Made by a program: the position numbers and the translations under genes
Notes under the pieces: generated by a model
What the model was told of the DNA's origin: nothing
The model's input: the letters and a program-made list of their open reading frames with translations, nothing else
Database searches by the model: none
Source: Notolepis coatsorum
Lineage: Eukaryota > Chordata > Actinopteri > Aulopiformes > Paralepididae
Direction: 5' to 3'
Assembly (NCBI GenBank): GCA_963971535.1
Contig: OZ020592.1
Location: 122,028,707 to 122,092,706, forward strand
DNA length: 64,000 nt
In this document: piece by piece, positions 31,549-43,699 of the stretch
Position numbering within the stretch: the first letter of the stretch is position 1
Layout of the letters: each line of letters begins with the position of its first letter

Positions 31549-32186
31549 GAGTGAGCGGAGAGCCTCCCAGCTGTGTTTGGCCTCCTCCAGCTGTCGTGCT
31601 GAGCTCAGCACAGCCATGAAAAGAGCTGCTTTGTGTATGTTTGTGTTTTGTTTAGCAGAAATGAGAAAGTGCTGATAGCTATCAATAAACAGGGAGACGG
31701 AGAACGTGCCTCAACAGGACATGCAGCCTCGCAGCTATGTGTGTGTTTGTGTATAATCTCCTTCTGGGAGGTAGAGCAAGCATGATATGCGTCTTCTCAC
31801 ACACACAGATTCACATCTGTCACACCTGTTGAAATCACAGACGGGAGAAGAATAAAATGCCCCTTCTCTCCTCCCTGTCAAGAGATCAGAGATTCTATTT
31901 GCCATGTATGGACGAATCCACATTGGAATACAGGTACAGAGCAATACTGTGTGTCTACAACTAATCCAATACAGGAGCAGAGTAGAAACAGTACAGAAAA
32001 AAAACATGAAATGAAAGGGGGAAAAAACACAGTATAAAAGGACAAATGCTAGGGTTAAGATCAACATCCCCTAAAGTGCATATTATAGTTAAGTGCATAA
32101 TGAATAGAGGCACAATTTACAGTAAAAGTGCATAACACTTACATAATCTGTCACACCTGTTGAAATCACAGACTGAAGAATAAAAG
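31549..32186. other. Intergenic sequence with a duplicated flank of the next array
   Basis: No gene. CTGTCACACCTGTTGAAATC followed by ACAGAC...GAAGAATAAAA and CCCTTCTCTCC occurs at about 31816-31872 and again at about 32148-32200, where the second copy runs into the 20-bp minisatellite. Confidence 0.6.
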
Positions 32187-35100
32187 GCCCTTTCTCTCCT
32201 CTTCCTCCTCCCTTTCTCCTCTTCCTCCTCCCTGTCTCCTCTTCCTCCTCCCTGTCTCCTCTTCCTCCTCCCTGTCTCCTCTTCCTCCTCTCTGTCTCCT
32301 CTTCCTCCTCCCTGTTTCCTCTTCCTCCTCCCTGTCTCCTCTTCCTCCTCCCTGTCTCCTCTTCCTCCTCCCTGTTTCCTCTTCCTCCTCCCTTTCTCCT
32401 CTCCTCTTCCTCCCTGTCTCCTCTTCCTCCTCTCTGTCTCCTCTTCCTCCTCCCTGTCTCCTCTTCCTCCTCTCTGTCTCCTCTTCCTCCTCCCTGTCTC
32501 CTCTTCCTCCTCCCTGTCTCCTCTTCCTCATCCCTGTCTCCTCTTCCTCCTCCCTGTCTCCTCTTCCTCATCCCTGTCTCCTCTTCCTCCTCCCTGTCTC
32601 CTCTTCCTCCTCCCTGTCTCCTCTTCCTCCTCTCTGTCTCCTCTTCCTCCTCCCTGTCTCCTCTTCCTCCTCCCTGTCTCCTCTTCCTCATCCCTGTCTC
32701 CTCTTCCTCCTCCCTGTCTCCTCTTCCTCCTCCCTGTCTCCTCTTCCTCCTCTCTGTCTCCTCTTCCTCCTCCCTGTCTCCTCTTCCTCCTCCCTGTCTC
32801 CTCTTCCTCCTCCCTGTCTCCTCTTCCTCCTCCCTGTCTCCTCTTCCTCCTCCCTGTCTCCTCTTCCTCCTCCCTGTCTCCTCTTCCTCCTCCCTGTCTC
32901 CTCTTCCTCCTCCCTGTCTCCTCTTCCTCCTCCCTGTCTCCTCTTCCTCCTCCCTGTCTCCTCTTCCTCCTCCCTGTCTCCTCTTCCTCCTCTCTGTCTC
33001 CTCTTCCTCCTCCCTGTCTCCTCTCCTCTTCCTCCTCCCTGTCTCCTCTCCTCTTCCTCCTCCCTGTCTCCTCTTCCTCCTCCCTGTCTCCTCTTCCTCC
33101 TCCCTGTCTCCTCTTCCTCCTCCCTGTCTCCTCTTCCTCCTCCCTGTCTCCTCTTCCTCCTCCCTGTCTCCTCTTCCTCCTCCCTGTCTCCTCTTCCTCC
33201 TCCCTGTCTCCTCTTCCTCCTCCCTGTCTCCTCTTCCGCCTCCCTGTCTCCTCTTCCTCATCCCTGTCTCCTCTTCCTCCTCCCTGTCTCCTCTTCCTCC
33301 TCCCTGTCTCCTCTTCCTCCTCCCTGTCTCCTCTTCCTCCTCCCTGTCTCCTCTTCCTCCTCCCTGTCTCCTCTTCCTCCTCCCTGTCTCCTCTTCCTCC
33401 TCCCTGTCTCCTCTTCCTCCTCCCTGTCTCCTCTTCCTCCTCTCTGTCTCCTCTTCCTCCTCCCTGTCTCCTCTTCCTCCTCCCTTTCTCCTCTTCCTCC
33501 TCCCTGTCTCCTCTTCCTCCTCCCTGTCTCCTCTTCCTCCTCCCTGTCTCCTCTTCCTCCTCCCTGTCTCCTCTTCCTCCTCCCTGTCTCCTCTTCCTCC
33601 TCTCTGTCTCCTCTTCCTCCTCTCTGTCTCCTCTTCCTCCTCCCTGTCTCCTCTTCCTCCTCCCTGTCTCCTCTTCCTCCTCCCTGTCTCCTCTTCCTCC
33701 TCCCTGTCTCCTCTTCCTCCCTGTCTCCTCTTCCTCCTCCCTGTCTCCTCTTCCTCCTCCCTGTCTCCTCTTCCTCCCTGTCTCCTCTTCCTCCTCCCTG
33801 TCTCCTCTTCCTCCTCCTCCCTGTCTCCTCTTCCTCCTCCCTGTCTCCTCTTCCTCCTCCCTGTCTCCTCTTCCTCCTCTCTGTCTCCTCTTCCTCCTCC
33901 CTGTCTCCTCTCCTCTTCCTCCTCCCTGTCTCCTCTTCCTCCTCTCTGTCTCCTCTTCCTCCTCCCTGTCTCCTCTTCCTCCTCCCTGTCTCCTCTTCCT
34001 CCTCCCTGTCTCCTCTTCCTCCTCTCTGTCTCCTCTTCCTCCTCCCTGTCTCCTCTCCTCTTCCTCCTCCCTGTCTCCTCTTCCTCCTCTCTGTCTCCTC
34101 TTCCTCATCCCTGTCTCCTCTTCCTCATCCCTGTCTCCTCTTCCTCCTCCTCCCTGTCTCCTCTTCCTCCTCCCTGTCTCCTCTTCCTCCTCCCTGTCTC
34201 CTCTTCCTCCTCTCTGTCTCCTCTTCCTCCTCCCTGTCTCCTCTCCTCTTCCTCCTCCCTGTCTCCTCTTCCTCATCCCTGTCTCCTCTTCCTCCTCCCT
34301 GTCTCCTCTTCCTCCTCTCTGTCTCCTCTTCCTCCTCTCTGTCTCCTCTTCCTCCTCCCTGTCTCCTCTTCCTCCTCCCTGTCTCCTCTTCCTCATCCCT
34401 GTCTCCTCTTCCTCCTCCCTGTCTCCTCTTCCTCCTCCCTTTCTCCTCTTCCTCCTCCCTGTCTCCTCTTCCTCCTCCCTGTCTCCTCTTCCTCCTCTCT
34501 GTCTCCTCTTCCTCCTCCCTGTCTCCTCTTCCTCCTCTCTGTCTCCTCTTCCTCCTCTCTGTCTCCTCTTCCTCCTCCCTGTCTCCTCTTCCTCCTCTCT
34601 GTCTCCTCTTCCTCCTCTCTGTCTCCTCTTCCTCCTCCCTGTCTCCTCTTCCTCCTCCCTGTCTCCTCTTCCTCCTCCCTGTCTCCTCTTCCTCCTCCCT
34701 GTCTCCTCTTCCTCCTCCCTGTCTCCTCTTCCTCCTCTCTGTCTCCTCTTCCTCCTCCCTGTCTCCTCTTCCTCCTCCCTGTCTCCTCTTCCTCCTCCCT
34801 GTCTCCTCTTCCTCCTCTCTGTCTCCTCTTCCTCCTCCCTGTCTCCTCTTCCTCCTCTCTGTCTCCTCTTCCTCCTCCCTGTCTCCTCTCCTCTTCCTCC
34901 TCCCTGTCTCCTCTTCCTCCTCCCTGTCTCCTCTTCCTCCTCCCTGTCTCCTCTTCCTCCTCCCTGTCTCCTCTTCCTCCTCTCTGTCTCCTCTTCCTCC
35001 TCTCTGTCTCCTCTTCCTCCTCCCTGTCTCCTCTTCCTCCTCCCTGTCTCCTCTTCCTCCTCCCTGTCTCCTCTTCCTCCTCCCTGTCTCCTCTTCCTCC

Positions 35101-36104
35101 TCCCTGTCTCCTCTTCCTCCTCTCTGTCTCCTCTTCCTCCTCCCTGTCTCCTCTTCCTCCTCCCTGTCTCCTCTTCCTCCTCCCTGTCTCCTCTTCCTCC
35201 TCCCTGTCTCCTCTTCCTCCTCCCTGTCTCCTCTTCCTCCTCCCTGTCTCCTCTTCCTCCTCCCTGTCTCCTCTTCCTCCTCTCTGTCTCCTCTTCCTCC
35301 TCTCTGTCTCCTCTTCCTCCTCCCTGTCTCCTCTTCCTCCTCCCTGTCTCCTCTTCCTCCTCTCTGTCTCCTCTTCCTCCCTGTCTCCTCTTCCTCCTCC
35401 CTGTCTCCTCTTCCTCCTCTCTGTCTCCTCTTCCTCCTCCCTGTCTCCTCTTCCTCCTCCCTGTCTCCTCTTCCTCCTCCCTGTCTCCTCTTCCTCCTCC
35501 CTGTCTCCTCTTCCTCCTCCCTGTCTCCTCTTCCTCCTCCCTGTCTCCTCTTCCTCCTCCCTGTCTCCTCTTCCTCTCTGTCTCCTCTTCCTCCTCTCTG
35601 TCTCCTCTTCCTCCTCCCTGTCTCCTCTTCCTCCTCCCTGTCTCCTCTTCCTCCTCCCTGTCTCCTCTTCCTCCTCCCTGTCTCCTCTTCCTCCTCCCTG
35701 TCTCCTCTTCCTCCTCTCTGTCTCCTCTTCCTCCTCCCTGTCTCCTCTTCCTCCTCCCTGTCTCCTCTTCCTCCTCTCTGTCTCCTCTTCCTCCTCCCTT
35801 TCTCCTCTTCCTCCTCTCTGTCTCCTCTTCCTCCTCCCTGTCTCCTCTTCCTCCTCCCTGTCTCCTCTTCCTCCTCCCTGTCTCCTCTTCCTCCTCCCTG
35901 TCTCCTCTTCCTCCTCCCGGTCTCCTCTTCCTCCTCTCTGTCTCCTCTTCCTCCTCTCTGTCTCCTCTTCCTCCTCCCTGTCTCCTCTTCCTCCTCCCTG
36001 TCTCCTCTTCCTCCTCCCTGTCTCCTCTTCCTCCTCCCTGTCTCCTCTTCCTCCTCCCTGTCTCCTCTTCCTCCTCCCTGTCTCCTCTTCCTCCTCCCTG
36101 TCTC
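32187..36104. repeat. 3.9-kb 20-bp minisatellite, homopurine/homopyrimidine
   Basis: About 195 copies of CTCCTCTTCCTCCTCCCTGT, nearly pure pyrimidine on plus. Variants: TCTCTGT, CATCCCTGT, CCCTTT, and units shortened or lengthened by 3-6 bp. The unit is 20 bp and stop-free in all minus-strand frames, so three units give a 20-residue period (RRKRRQGGGRGDREEEEETG) and a spurious 1244-residue frame exists. I regard no frame here as a gene. Confidence 0.97.
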
Positions 36105-36518
36105 TGGATCATCCACACCTTTAGATTCTTCAGATCCCTATCCGTCTCCCCCTCAGTCTGGTTCGAGAGAGAGAGAGAGAGAGAGAGTGGGGTGGGTTCA
36201 CCCCGTACTGTAACCGCGGCTGCGATGGGAGATAAGTCCGGCACGTCGCCCCAGTGACCCACAAAGCCACCCCGTCCCGACCCCCGACGCCGCCTGCGGG
36301 GGTTTCCAGTGCGCCCCGCTGACGGGAGGACCGCGGCCCGGGGAGGCTGATTAACGACGGGATGTTTGACAGTCCGGCTGATTGATGGCCGAGGTGATTA
36401 ATCAGGATGTGATGCGGCGGGAAATGGATTAATCAAGGAGATTGAGGTCGATGGCGTTGAATACGAGTTCCGCCTCTGACTGTATGTTGTTTCTCTACGA
36501 TACGCTTATGGTTGATGG
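36105..36518. other. Non-repetitive island with homeodomain-type sites
   Basis: Except for a short GA run (36165-36187), this GC-rich sequence shows no repeat. Between 36348 and 36438 it carries TGATTAACGA, TGATTGATGG, TGATTAATCA (a palindrome, 36395-36404) and GGATTAATCAAGG. It could be a conserved regulatory element or just chance clustering; no gene is visible. Confidence 0.4.
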
Positions 36519-36526
36519 GTTTTTAT

Positions 36527-36920
36527 TAGGGATGTCAAAATGAATGCTTTAACTTTGGAGATTAATTTAAATTATTTAAAGCATTAAAATAAATTAATCT
36601 AGATTAATCTATGGAGTGAAAAATCTTCAATCTTAGCGCTGCAGATATAAGAAAGAGGTCTAGCTGAGTCAATGTTGATGGTTTTGTTGAACATTTGTAT
36701 TTCACAGGAGAGAAACTGTATTCAAAGAAAGCTATTAAAATAGTCTGAATCTAAATATACTTTCTTTGTGTTGATTTTACATTAATTCCATGATTTTACT
36801 CAAGTAAATATCTGTTACAAGCTTCGGTCTTAAGTAGAAAAATGCTATTTTTTATCTAGATTCATTACAGAAAATTGTGAGATTAATTAGTTAATTATTT
36901 TTTATCTATTGACAGCACTA
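36527..36920. mobile_element. hAT-type MITE with 8-bp target duplication
   Basis: Starts TAGGGATGTCAAAATGAA and ends ATTGACAGCACTA, inverted ends of a TAGGG-type hAT. GTTTTTAT flanks both sides exactly (36519-36526, 36921-36928). The interior is AT-rich with ATTAATCTAGATTAATC-like sequence; no coding potential. Confidence 0.92.
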
Positions 36921-36928
36921 GTTTTTAT

Positions 36929-37295
36929 TTATGCCTGGGATCCTTCCTCACAACAGCACGGTACTCTGGGTAGCATTGGGCTAAAGGTCCATCCCTGTCC
37001 TCTGTGACCCCCCCCCCCCCCCCTCCTGTCGGGCTTCGGAAGGCGTGAGAGACACGGAGAGGGATGGAGGTCTAGCCCTCTGCTCTCTCTTTACCCCGAC
37101 CAGAACAAAAGGAGTGGAAGACTGGGTAAATATTGAGAGTGGAGAGACATAAACGTACAGAAGAAAGGCATGTGTGCGCCCAGCCCGCGCCTCTGATGCA
37201 CTGCCAAGGGCCCATGCGTCATCTGATCTCTTGTTTAGTGTAGAAGGGCCTTGGTAAGCAGGCCGACTGCAGGCCCCTCTGCTGTTTATGTTTGC
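36929..37295. other. Intergenic sequence, no recognised feature
   Basis: Contains a C run (37009-37023) and otherwise unremarkable sequence up to the 19-bp minisatellite. Confidence 0.4.
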
Positions 37296-37680
37296 TGGGC
37301 CTGCAGCTTGAAGTGGGGCCTGCACCTTGAAGTGGGGCCTGCAGCTTGAAGTGGGGCCTGCAGCTTGAAGTGGGGCCTGCAGCTTGAAGTGGGGCCTGCA
37401 GCTTGAAGTGGGGCCTGCAGCTTGAAGTGGGGCCTGCACCTTGAAGTGGGGCCTGCAGCTTGAAGTGGGGCCTGCAGCTTGAAGTGGGGCCTGCACCTTG
37501 AAGTGGGGCCTGCACCTTGAAGTGGGGCCTGCACCTTGAAGTGGGGCCTGCAGCTTGAAGTGGGGCCTGCAGCTTGAAGTGGGGCCTGCACCTTGAAGTG
37601 GGGCCTGCACCTTGAAGTGGGGCCTGCACCTTGAAGTGGGGCCTGCAGCTTGAAGTGGGGCCTGCAGCTTGAAGTGGGGC
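37296..37680. repeat. 19-bp minisatellite (GGGCCTGCAGCTTGAAGTG)
   Basis: About 20 copies of GGGCCTGCAGCTTGAAGTG, alternating with a CACC variant of CAGC. Frames on minus with RCRPHFKVQAPLQGAGPTS period (19 residues from three units) are artefacts. Confidence 0.96.
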
Positions 37681-37746
37681 TACACAAGCAAAGACCAGAC
37701 GCATGTGAGCAGAGCACTGGGCCTGCTGGCACTCAGGAACTAACCA

Positions 37747-38412
<666 letters not shown>

Positions 38413-38929
38413 GACAGTGCTCTCTCGCCTGACAGGCCTGCTCTTTGGGAGAAGATGAAGGGTGGGAATTATCCTCTTCGGTTTCAAAGACCTCCTTGGA
38501 AGATATGAAGGAGCGGTCGGCGCGTGACTCCTCTGAGAAATAATTGCCCTCGGCGCTCCTTCTCGGTGAGAATCCATCTCGGAACGCGCTCAAGGACAAG
38601 CGTCTGAGAGATGAGGTGGTAATTACACCTCAGCTTGTGTAAACACCCCCAGTTATCCCTGCCGGTGCGTCTCGCTGACAGGCGCGGTGCGTTCCCAGGC
38701 TGGAGGAGAAACCCCGCGAGAGAGAAGGACACGGCAGGACGCCTCACTGTGTATGAAATGTGTTGCTGGTGGGCAGAGAGCACCTTATGCTTCCATAACT
38801 CATAACATATATCTTTAACTGGCCTCACAGAGCTCAGCGTAACCAACACCATGCGCTCAGGGGTGCATGCCCCCACTGGACCACCTATACTGTCAATGTA
38901 CTGTATACGCTCATAGTACTGTTAAAGGA
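38413..38929. other. Non-repetitive island, candidate regulatory sequence
   Basis: Complex, moderately GC-rich sequence without repeat structure. It holds AAATAATTGCC (38538), an inverted pair GAGGTG / CACCTC around GTAATTA (38613-38631) and a forkhead-type GTAAACA (38639-38645). No coding frame is convincing. Confidence 0.4.
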
Positions 38930-40104
38930 ACACTCCAACATTTTGGGAAATTAGCTTATTTAACATCTTCCCTGGAGTTAGACAAGAAGATACATACCTT
39001 TTTCGTCTCTCTGCATGCATTAGGCTTAGGGAACGCCTGGACCGTTAGCCTAGCTTAGCTTCATCACTAGTGGAAGTAGGTCCTACATTAAGCCTAGTTC
39101 CCAACAGTCACGAAATACACTCCAAATACAATAAAAATACAACCCCAAAACGTTCCTGTAAACATGTTGTGACCTGTGTATTTACCACATGGAGAAATAA
39201 AAAATTATTGAATTAGACATTTCCGTTTTCTAAGCAGATATACTCTGAACAATCTTTTGCCGAAACCACTCCTGTCTGGGCGCAGTGATTTCACGTCACC
39301 AGTGCTACTTTCCAACGTCGATGTCAGTGTTTACATTTTCGTTTCATTCAAAGGATCCGAACCGATTGAAGTTATTATGGCTACCATGACTGTGGTAAGT
39401 TTTCATTTATGTTTTTAGATGGAAGGCTGTATTCCATCTGTCTAACGTTAGCGAATATAGTGAGATTGATGAATAGGATGTAACTTTGCTATCCTAGTAT
39501 AATCCTCAGCGGTCCCTGCATCCCTTTTGATTCAATGCTACTTTCGCTTGCTGACTGGCGTTACATTTGCCCCTTTCATGACTGTGATGCACGCCAACAG
39601 GGTTTGGGCGAGTGAATCCACACTTGTGGTATTATTACTAGTTTATTATGTAATAAAAGGGCTAGCGTTACATAATAAACTAGACTACATTAGGCTACTC
39701 GTAAATTGGCTAACCTATTTTGTTTACTCAGGAGTTCAGGTCATATGAACAGGTCTATGACCAAAGAAAAGAGCATAAAAGTGTCTTCATTGTTTAGCCA
39801 CAGTTTATATAGGCTACTATCTATGCCGTTGAATGTGTGTTGGATCAGCTGTAATGAATTGCATTCCAAATATATTGCCGTCATGTATGTACTGTATTAT
39901 GAATAATAATTTTTTTTTATCCATGCTCTTGTCATTTATCGATTAGGGTGAAATCCAGCAGGATCCACCAGAAGTCTACTACATTCAACACCCCAGAAGA
40001 GTACTGCAGAGTTCAGACTCCCACTCACTGTGCAGCTGAATAGTCCTGAGCAGACAGCCACCCAAAGTGCCTTCCACACTTTTTCAACTCATAAGTAGGG
40101 GATT
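38930..40104. mobile_element. Possible DNA transposon (TTAAAGGAACACTCC type)
   Basis: Starts GTTAAAGGAACACTCCAACA with TTTTGGGAAATTAGC, a widespread teleost DNA-repeat start, and has AGCCTAGCTTAGC-like motifs typical of it. A right end was not identified, so the true element may be shorter; 39420-40104 otherwise shows nothing I recognise. Confidence 0.45.
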
Positions 40105-40401
40105 ATTGAACAAATTTTTTTAACATAAAACTAGACACACAATACATTAACAGTAGAAATCCACGATAAATCACAGGACAATGACCGACATAATAATAAC
40201 AATAATGACAGTCCAGTACTTAAATCAAAATAAATGTAGATTAAAAGACATACACATAATAAATACAATACAATACATATGCTCTTGCTTGCTCTTCCTC
40301 ACTCTTTCCTTCTCCTTCCCTTCCCCCCCACCCCCCACCCCCTCAGGACCCCCTCTTGGACTATCCATCCATTATTCCGTTTAACACCAGGGATTACAAA
40401 T

Positions 40402-41466
40402 TCATATGCTATCCTTTATCTTCTCCACCACATCTAACCAGATTGCTATGTTGGCTTCATTAACACCTAAAATTCGTGCGGTAGATATCTCTAGATAAAT
40501 CACATCGAGATAGGTAAGAACCCATACCTTCCGACACATTTTATCCGGTTGAATCCAGCGTGATGCTATCAGCTTTTTGGCAGCCGTAAGACCGGACAAA
40601 ATTAGTCTCTTTACCTGTACAGAGGTTGATAACTGAGAAACATCAGTCAACAACAATACAGAAGGCAGTACAGGTATGGTCAGAAATAAAAATTCTGATA
40701 ATTGAGTGGTTACTTCTTTCCAGAATATCTTAACAGGTGGGCATTCCCAATACATATGCATAAATGTACCAATATCACCGTTTAAACACAAGGAGCATCG
40801 AGGGTCTTGTTTAAGCCCCATTAGGTGCAAACGTCTAGGAGTTAAGTAAGTTCTATGAATAAAATTAAGATTAATCTGTTGATGATCTGTGTTGCGTGAC
40901 GACAGCCGAACGTTTGCCCAGACTTCATCCCAATCAAAATCTACTTCCAAGTTTGGTATATCCTTCCTCCAAACTGAGTCTAGGGGAAGGACATCATATG
41001 AGGACGTAAGTAAGTGACGATAAAAGTCAGAGACGAAGCCTCTCGATGTCTCCTTTTCATAAAATAATTTGTGATATCTGTGGTGCTCAAGTGGCATCTT
41101 TAATGGGACTCCATGAGCCCTCAAAGCTGCTCTTAATTGTAGATAGAAATAATAAGTGGAGCTGGTGAGGTTAAATTTGTTAGATATATCTTGATAACTG
41201 CAGAAACCCCGGTCGTCGAAGATATCCCCCAATGTATGTATGCCCTTCTTTTCCCATTTGGGAAATCTGATAGGTTGTTGTGCAATAAGGAGTAAATTGT
41301 TATTAAATAGAGGAGAATGACTATGCCATTTATGTTGATTAGTAAATTTTTTCTGTGTGTCACGCCATATCCGGATTACATGTGTAATAAGAGGGCCAAA
41401 TTTCAAGTTGCATTGCTTAATTGATAAGTTGGTGTATACTATATCCTGCAATCTATGTGGTGCCAC
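40402..41466 (-). pseudogene. L1-like ORF2 C-terminal domain (copy B)
   Basis: An open 354-residue stretch: DIVYTNLSIKQCNLKFGPLI, HVIRIWRDTQKKF, FPKWEKKGIHTLGDIFDDRG, INLNFIHRTYLTPRRLHLMG, then CSLCLNGDIGTFMHMYWEC, the CCHC knuckle, and the end ...ANIAIWLDVVEKIKDSI. Order and motifs match 22615-23628 in the plus-strand LINE (CNRCKQSPADYMHMFWTC there), but the two are clearly different subfamilies. The stop at 40402 is probably the genuine ORF2 end. Confidence 0.87.
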
Positions 41467-42033
41467 TATGTTCTCCTCTAATGGTCTCCAGGATACAGAT
41501 GCTTGAGAATCAAACCAGGTGATCAGTGGTCTTAAAGAGAACGCTTTAAAATAGTGGTTGAAGTCTGGAAATGCTAAACCCCTGTCGGCCTTATTTCTCT
41601 GTGCAGTGGATCTTTTTATTCATGAAGGTTTGTTGTTCCAAATAAATGTATATGCGGCGGAGTGTAATTTTTGCCAGTAACCAACAGGGGAGGTAACGGC
41701 AACATCGAACTGAAGAAGTTAATTCTGGGTAAAACATCCATCTTAACTATTGATGCTCGGGCCTGTACTGAGTTTTTTAGTTTTGTCCACCTGCCGAAGT
41801 CATTTGTGATCCTATCTAGGAATCCGGTATAATTATACTTCACCGTTTGGCATATAGTAGGGAATATTTCAACTCCAAGACATCTAAAGTGTTCTACCAT
41901 TGGTATATTTACTGGGAGGGAGGTAGCCTTCGCAGTCACATTAAGTGGAAGGAAGGCCGATTTTGGCCAGTTTATCTTAAATCCAGATAGATTGCCAAAA
42001 TCATCTATTACTTTGAGAAGATGAGGTAGTGAG
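41467..42033 (-). pseudogene. L1-like ORF2 reverse transcriptase, second part (copy B)
   Basis: TTTSLPHLLKVIDDFGNLSG, FKINWPKSAFLPLN and EHFRCLGVEIFPT are the palm-end and thumb-like segments of L1-type reverse transcriptase. The frame breaks near 41640, between LPPL.. and the stretch joining it to 41466. It continues the reverse transcriptase at 58972-59803 across the LTR-element insertion. Confidence 0.8.
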
Positions 42034-42038
42034 GTGGT

Positions 42039-42139
42039 TGTCATAATCTGAACTATCTGGACACAGACAATACTCCACCCTCTGGCGCTCTGTTTGCGGT
42101 ACTGCAGGAGTGCCTACTCTGGAGATTATTGAATGTGTG
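42039..42139 (+). repeat. Gypsy-like left LTR, first part
   Basis: Matches 58315-58415 of the right LTR; interrupted at 42140 by the BEL/Pao element within a GTGTGT stretch. Confidence 0.9.
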
Positions 42140-43480
42140 TGTAACTGAGGGGTACAATTCCCTGACTGTATTAAAGAGTATGGTATATTAAACCACTACT
42201 AGTTATGTACTTTAATTACTGGCCATACAGTACATGAATATATATGGTGAACACCCACACAAGAATACGGCATTGACACATAAAGTACTATTTAGAGGGT
42301 ATTTATTATTATTAAGCAACGTTAGGTTACAGATTGAGAATTATGCTTGCGCTTGTATGGCAAAGAACACACGTAAAGTAAGTCAAGAGCCTAAGTCAAT
42401 GAGAATAGTATGAATACTAGGATGGGTCTAAACTGACGCCACCTGTGGTATAGCAATTACATAGGGCACACTAGTACCAGCTGGAGACACTGGGGGGTTC
42501 CCTCCGGGTGTAAGGCCGGCCGGGGTAGAGGAATGTTCGGGTACAAAGTCTGGGTCAACGAGGAATAACGAGGTTCCAGATACAGGAGCCAGTGCAGTAC
42601 TCCCTTGATCAGTAGACAAAGCAACAGCTATAATCCAGTATGCTCGACAGCATGGAAGACAGCTAGCCAGCCTCTTCCTAGAGGCGGGCTCGAGTGATGA
42701 TCCTCACGGGGGGTAGATCCCAAACGACAGTGGGGTCGACGGTTCTCTGCTCCAGCAGTCACAGTACCAAAGCAATATAATCCAACCAGAAAAGGTTCTG
42801 CAGTCGCCGGTGTAGGTTCTCCGGTGTACATATCCAACGGTTCTCGTCTAGGACTCCTCGGGTGGGGGCACGAGTTTAGGCCGCCCATCCTGGATAAGTG
42901 CACTAGCTATATACACGACGAACCGGTGGTAATGCTGGTCACTGAAGAACTGTAGCCGCACGATACACTATAAATGATAGACTATTACTTCACATTAGAA
43001 TAAGTCGAACTCAACGGTTACTGCATTAAACTCTGACACTTTAGCAATCTATTCGCACGCGGTTCTCAAGGCTCTATTTAGAGGCAAAGTTGCTCACTCC
43101 ACTGCACGTTGTCTCGTGGTGAAGGCTTTACTAGTAATGAACGAATAAGTGCTGCTGTGTACACCTGCGCCGTATTTATACGTAAGGTGAATTATCTAGT
43201 GCCAACCTCAGTTCTGTCTCGTATTACTGCGCAGACTCTGGACATGTTGAGACATGCCTGGAGTTGCCTTTGAACTTGCCGTTGGGGGCTTGGTCGCTGG
43301 CGCCTAGGGGTCGCTGTCCAATAGGAGAGCGAATATTCCTCTGGTTTGTACCCAGGTAAAGGGATATTCCGTGTATATATACAAATAATATACAAGGGAT
43401 ATCAAACGATATACAAATATTATACAAGGGATCTCAAGCAATAAATATATATATTCGGTTTAATCTGACCCTTTGTAACA
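42140..43480 (-). repeat. BEL/Pao 3' LTR
   Basis: 1341 bp, TG...CA ends (TGTAACTGAGG and CTTTGTAACA on plus). The adjoining GCCGCCTCCTAATTAG at 43481 is purine-rich on the coding strand, the polypurine tract position. The other LTR is at 49373-52518. Confidence 0.92.
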
Positions 43481-43699
43481 GCCGCCTCCTAATTAGTCCG
43501 CACCTAATTAGTTAAAGCGAAGACAGATTAATAGTCCTGTCAACTACTCAATGTCTGTTGTGTGGAGTAGGGCAATCTACAAAGTCAGTGGGTCATGATC
43601 GTCATCAAGGGAGTCAGGGAGCCTCGGCAACTCTATCAGCCTCGCCACAGGTCGGGTGTAGGTCCGTCCCTGGACAATAACTTCTGCCGCTCTGACCTT

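Noticed and set aside
30463-31675. Long Cys/Val and Thr/Asn/His frames on both strands
   Set aside because: Artefacts of the 16-bp TACTTGTGTGTTTGCG array.
32528-36262. 1244-residue minus-strand frame of RRKRRQGGGRGDREEEEETG repeats
   Set aside because: Pure 20-bp minisatellite translation; the unit is stop-free in all frames of that strand, and the short non-repeat start has no recognisable domain.
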